A stretch of DNA of 8,671 nt from Bacteroidota bacterium (lineage in GTDB: Bacteria > Bacteroidota > Bacteroidia > Chitinophagales > Chitinophagaceae), in NCBI GenBank assembly GCA_947461015.1, contig CANHIR010000078.1, forward strand, positions 1 to 8,671, read 5' to 3'. Each line of letters begins with the position of its first letter. Positions within the stretch are counted from its first letter, which is position 1. Under the pieces are notes generated by a model, which was not told the origin of the DNA, did not search any database, and saw nothing but the letters and a program-made list of their open reading frames with translations. This document shows, piece after piece, positions 6,204 through 8,671 of this stretch. Made by a program: the position numbers and the translations under genes.

Positions 6204-6815
6204 TTAATCAATAATTTGATATTGAGTTCTATAGATATTAAATTGATTCAATGGAATTGGACTAAAATCAATGCTCGTTGCCCTGTATTGAATTGTACTG
6301 CCGGATTGGGGAATGATGTTGTAGCTTAAGACTAAACCCGCTATTTCTTTAAATGCAATTTCAAAACTGTTTACTGTAGTAATAATATCCGATGTATACC
6401 AAATTTGATAAACAACTCCATCACTCCATGTCATTTCAACATACTTACAATTGTATCCTAAAATTTGAACTGTTGAATCTTTTACAATCTCCTTCATTGA
6501 AATTAAAGTAGGTTGCCCAATTGGAGGATACGGAACTTCTTGTAAATAATGACTTGCTCCAATATCCTTAGTAATAATAGCAGTAGGCAATTGCGTATTA
6601 AAAAAAAGTGTTTGTGTTAATTGAGGATGCACGATTATGGTTTTACATTGATCCCCTTTAACATACACCCATTTTACCCCAATCGTATCATTTGTATCCA
6701 GTTTTGTAATACAATACTGAAGCGTACATTCTCCTATATTCTTTGTTTGTGCATTTATTGAAAAATACGACAACATGAAAACTGCCATAAAAAATAATAG
6801 GATAGATCTTTTCAC
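6204..6815 (-). CDS. Secreted GLPGLI/DUF4412-like protein of unknown function
   Basis: This is a 203-residue protein with a clear signal peptide: KR, then a hydrophobic core at about 5-19, with likely cleavage after INA (20-22). The mature part follows the pattern of small Bacteroidota envelope proteins of the GLPGLI/DUF4412 type. It has an early YVKGDQCK segment (51-58), then a LTQTLFF strand (66-72) and IITKDIGASHYLQEV (80-94). ILGYNCKYVEMTWSDG (118-133) resembles the 'lGyxCKkA' hallmark, and FKEIAGLVLSY (155-165) resembles 'F..I.GLpL.Y'. The family is predicted to be beta-rich and its function is unknown; the assignment rests on memory of these motifs. The start is GTG (6813-6815), because the first ATG (codon 10) would destroy the signal peptide. 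Four cysteines (C30, C35, C57, C123) lie in the mature part. It lies 57 bases downstream of yidC on the same strand but behind a strong terminator. Confidence 0.75.
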   Translation of the reverse strand: MKRSILLFFMAVFMLSYFSINAQTKNIGECTLQYCITKLDTNDTIGVKWVYVKGDQCKTIIVHPQLTQTLFFNTQLPTAIITKDIGASHYLQEVPYPPIGQPTLISMKEIVKDSTVQILGYNCKYVEMTWSDGVVYQIWYTSDIITTVNSFEIAFKEIAGLVLSYNIIPQSGSTIQYRATSIDFSPIPLNQFNIYRTQYQIID

Positions 6816-6835
6816 TTAGGGGGTATTTACACATG

Positions 6836-6863
6836 AGAAAAGACCCTGTTAAGGGCCTTTTCT
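6836..6863 (-). terminator. Intrinsic terminator of yidC
   Basis: A 12-base inverted repeat with a 4-base loop starts about 10 bases after the yidC stop. In the minus-strand transcript AGAAAAGGCCCU pairs with AGGGUCUUUUCU around a UAAC loop, with every position paired if one G-U wobble is allowed. The 3' arm supplies the U-rich stretch. In plus-strand RNA the same position is an A/C mismatch, so the hairpin is better formed on the minus strand, matching yidC orientation. Confidence 0.72.
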
Positions 6864-6872
6864 AGCTGTTGA

Positions 6873-8671
6873 TTATTTTTTGGTTTTATCTTTTAATGCT
6901 TGAACTTTTTTCTGCGCTTCCATCATTTCCTCGTATTTGGTTTGCCAACTACTTTTCTTCTTTGGCGTTTTGCGCTTTATTTGAATATCGGCTAATATTT
7001 TATCATGATTGATAATATATTTTTGAATTACAAATTGTAAAAGCAAGGTTACCACGTTTGACACTGTATAATACCATGTTAAAGCCGACGGCAAGTTATT
7101 AAAGATAAATAATAACATGAACGGGAAAATATATGGCATATACTTTAATGCAGGATTGTCCTGCGTCGGAGTCATTGACATATTGTATACCGAAATGAAA
7201 ATACTTGTAATTACTGCTGTTAAAGTAAATAAACTTACGTGGCTTCCGTAACCCCATATGTTAAACGGCAAGGTTGCAATCACATCATAGCTTGATAAGT
7301 CCTGACTCCATAAGAAGGCTTGGCCCCTTAAAGCAATGTTTGAATTAAAGAAACTATACAAAGCAAAGAAGATAGGAATTTGAAGCAAAGCTGGAAGACA
7401 TCCGCCCAAAGGACTCACCCCAGCTTCTCTAAATAATTTCATTTGCTCCATTGCAAATCCTTGTTGGTCGTCTCCTAATTTCTTTTTAATCTCATCTAAT
7501 TCAGGCTTCAATACCTTCATTTTTGCACTACTCAAGTAACTTTTATAAGTTAATGGAGAAGTAACCAATCTTATAAAAATGGTTAATAATAAAACTACCC
7601 AGCCATAATTTTTTGTAAACAGTGTAAAGAAATCAAACACTGGCATGATGATGTATTTATTTATCGGACGGACAAACGAATACAAATCTCTTCCTAAATT
7701 CACAATTTTATCCATTTCTGGAGCCTCTTGTTTTTTAAGAATTTGATAGTCGTTAGGTCCATAGAATAAAGAAAGTGGAACCTCAACATTCGCTCCTGCA
7801 ACTTTGGACTGAAATTGTGCTTGTAAAACGGCTAACCCATTGCTAGCGTCTGCTCTTCTCTGCCAATCAATTTTACCACTTGCAAATCCCGATTTAGATT
7901 GAAGTGTAGTTGTAAAGAATTGTTGAACCAATCCTACCCATTGAATAGGTTTTTCAAAAGTCCATGTTGTTTTTGCAGATATGTAATCAAATTCGTTTCC
8001 TTGAGCAAAACAAACATTGGAAACCTGGCGCTCATATTGCGAAGTACGTTCTTGTTGATAAGAATGTGCTTCCCAAGAAAAATTAATTTGCCCATTGGTA
8101 AGCAACTGATCGGCACCTTCTAATTTTATATTCCAATCTACATTATACTTGTTAGGGGCTAATGTAAACTGGTGCTTTATGGTTTTTCCATTAGGTGCAG
8201 TATAAACATATTCAAGCTTCTTCACTCCGTCTTTTCCTGCTACAAATTTATTTACAATTGGGAATACCAACTTGCCTACTTGAGCCGTTTGATTGTTGCC
8301 AATATTTATAGGATAATTTAATACAGTACTATCGCCTAATCGAACATTTTGTTTATTGCTGTTTTGATAATTTTTTAAAGTGACTCCAACAACCTGACCT
8401 CCTCTATTACTAAAACGAACAGTAATGAATTCATTTTCCAAAGTTGCAAACTCCTCTTTTACAGAATCTACAACAACAGAAGTGGTTTTAATTCCAGTAG
8501 TATCTTTCTTATTTGGATTTTTTGCAGCAGCCGCTTTTTCAGCCAATAAATTTACCTTTTCAGTAGAATCTTTAATGTACTTATTATAAGCCTGCATTTC
8601 GGTTTGTTGCTTATTGTTATACCAGAAATAAGCAAAGAACAACCCAGCTAATAAAACAAACCCAATGACCG
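6873..8671 (-). CDS. yidC: Membrane protein insertase YidC (5' end beyond window)
   Basis: YidC inserts and folds inner-membrane proteins, alone or with SecYEG. The frame is open to the right edge; 598 full codons are visible, numbered here from the Val codon at 8667-8669. Residues 1-16 (VIGFVLLAGLFFAYFW) are the first membrane segment. About 70-335 form the large periplasmic domain. The conserved Oxa1-type core follows, with membrane segments near 355-373, 424-441, 478-496 and 513-548. IFIRLVTSPLTYKS contains the conserved hydrophilic-groove arginine (about 367), and REAGVSPLGGCLPALLQIPI (about 414-433) is a hallmark. The tail after 549 is lysine-rich (KRKTPKKK, then KYEEMMEAQKK), as in other Bacteroidota YidC proteins, and may contact ribosomes. 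The in-frame TTG at 8640-8642 is not the start, because it falls inside the first membrane segment. Only about five residues should be missing. A terminator follows the stop. Confidence 0.96.
   Translation of the reverse strand, partial: VIGFVLLAGLFFAYFWYNNKQQTEMQAYNKYIKDSTEKVNLLAEKAAAAKNPNKKDTTGIKTTSVVVDSVKEEFATLENEFITVRFSNRGGQVVGVTLKNYQNSNKQNVRLGDSTVLNYPINIGNNQTAQVGKLVFPIVNKFVAGKDGVKKLEYVYTAPNGKTIKHQFTLAPNKYNVDWNIKLEGADQLLTNGQINFSWEAHSYQQERTSQYERQVSNVCFAQGNEFDYISAKTTWTFEKPIQWVGLVQQFFTTTLQSKSGFASGKIDWQRRADASNGLAVLQAQFQSKVAGANVEVPLSLFYGPNDYQILKKQEAPEMDKIVNLGRDLYSFVRPINKYIIMPVFDFFTLFTKNYGWVVLLLTIFIRLVTSPLTYKSYLSSAKMKVLKPELDEIKKKLGDDQQGFAMEQMKLFREAGVSPLGGCLPALLQIPIFFALYSFFNSNIALRGQAFLWSQDLSSYDVIATLPFNIWGYGSHVSLFTLTAVITSIFISVYNMSMTPTQDNPALKYMPYIFPFMLLFIFNNLPSALTWYYTVSNVVTLLLQFVIQKYIINHDKILADIQIKRKTPKKKSSWQTKYEEMMEAQKKVQALKDKTKK

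Noticed and set aside
6209..6226. TCAATA-N6-TATTGA inverted repeat near the convergent stops at 6182/6204
   Set aside because: It lies inside the 3' coding end of the minus-strand gene, is AT-only apart from one G-C pair, and lacks a terminal T-run.
7899..8123. Overlapping open frames on both strands within the periplasmic domain of yidC
   Set aside because: The correct yidC frame is continuous and motif-rich across this stretch, so these are out-of-frame shadows.

Overview
The window is ordinary chromosomal DNA from an AT-rich member of the Bacteroidota. A Chitinophagaceae-like lineage is my best guess from protein style. Three things support this. Gene starts lack Shine-Dalgarno motifs. 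Promoter-like sequences follow the Bacteroidota pattern TTG-N19/20-TAnnTTTG. Several products are Bacteroidota types: a long YidC with a basic tail, a secreted GLPGLI/DUF4412-style protein, and a bacterial ComA next to aroE. No mobile element, CRISPR array, tRNA, rRNA or phage gene was seen. No gene-free stretch exceeds about 190 bases.

Layout, left to right. Bases 1-44 (-) are the first 14 codons of rpsL (ribosomal protein S12), cut by the window edge and preceded by a near-perfect promoter at 91-122. Next comes ilvE (-), a branched-chain aminotransferase. A divergent pair (+) follows: an unassigned 192-residue protein that I tentatively compare with the DNA polymerase III psi subunit, then rdgB, the house-cleaning XTP/dITP pyrophosphatase. 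rdgB converges on a compact three-gene minus-strand unit, read as a TPR protein, then comA (phosphosulfolactate synthase), then aroE (shikimate dehydrogenase). comA and aroE are only 2 nt apart. A small secreted protein (+) follows and converges on a secreted DUF4412/GLPGLI-like protein (-). The right end is yidC (-), the inner-membrane insertase, lacking only its first few codons beyond the edge. A strong hairpin terminator follows its stop codon.

The genes mostly serve core functions: translation (rpsL), branched-chain and aromatic amino acid synthesis (ilvE, aroE), nucleotide-pool sanitation (rdgB) and membrane protein insertion (yidC). The less settled content is the role of comA in a non-methanogen, possibly sulfonate or sulfonolipid precursor supply, and the identity of the protein upstream of rdgB. 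I found no convincing evidence of a novel multi-gene system. The findings are therefore mostly start-site, promoter, terminator and orphan-protein observations.
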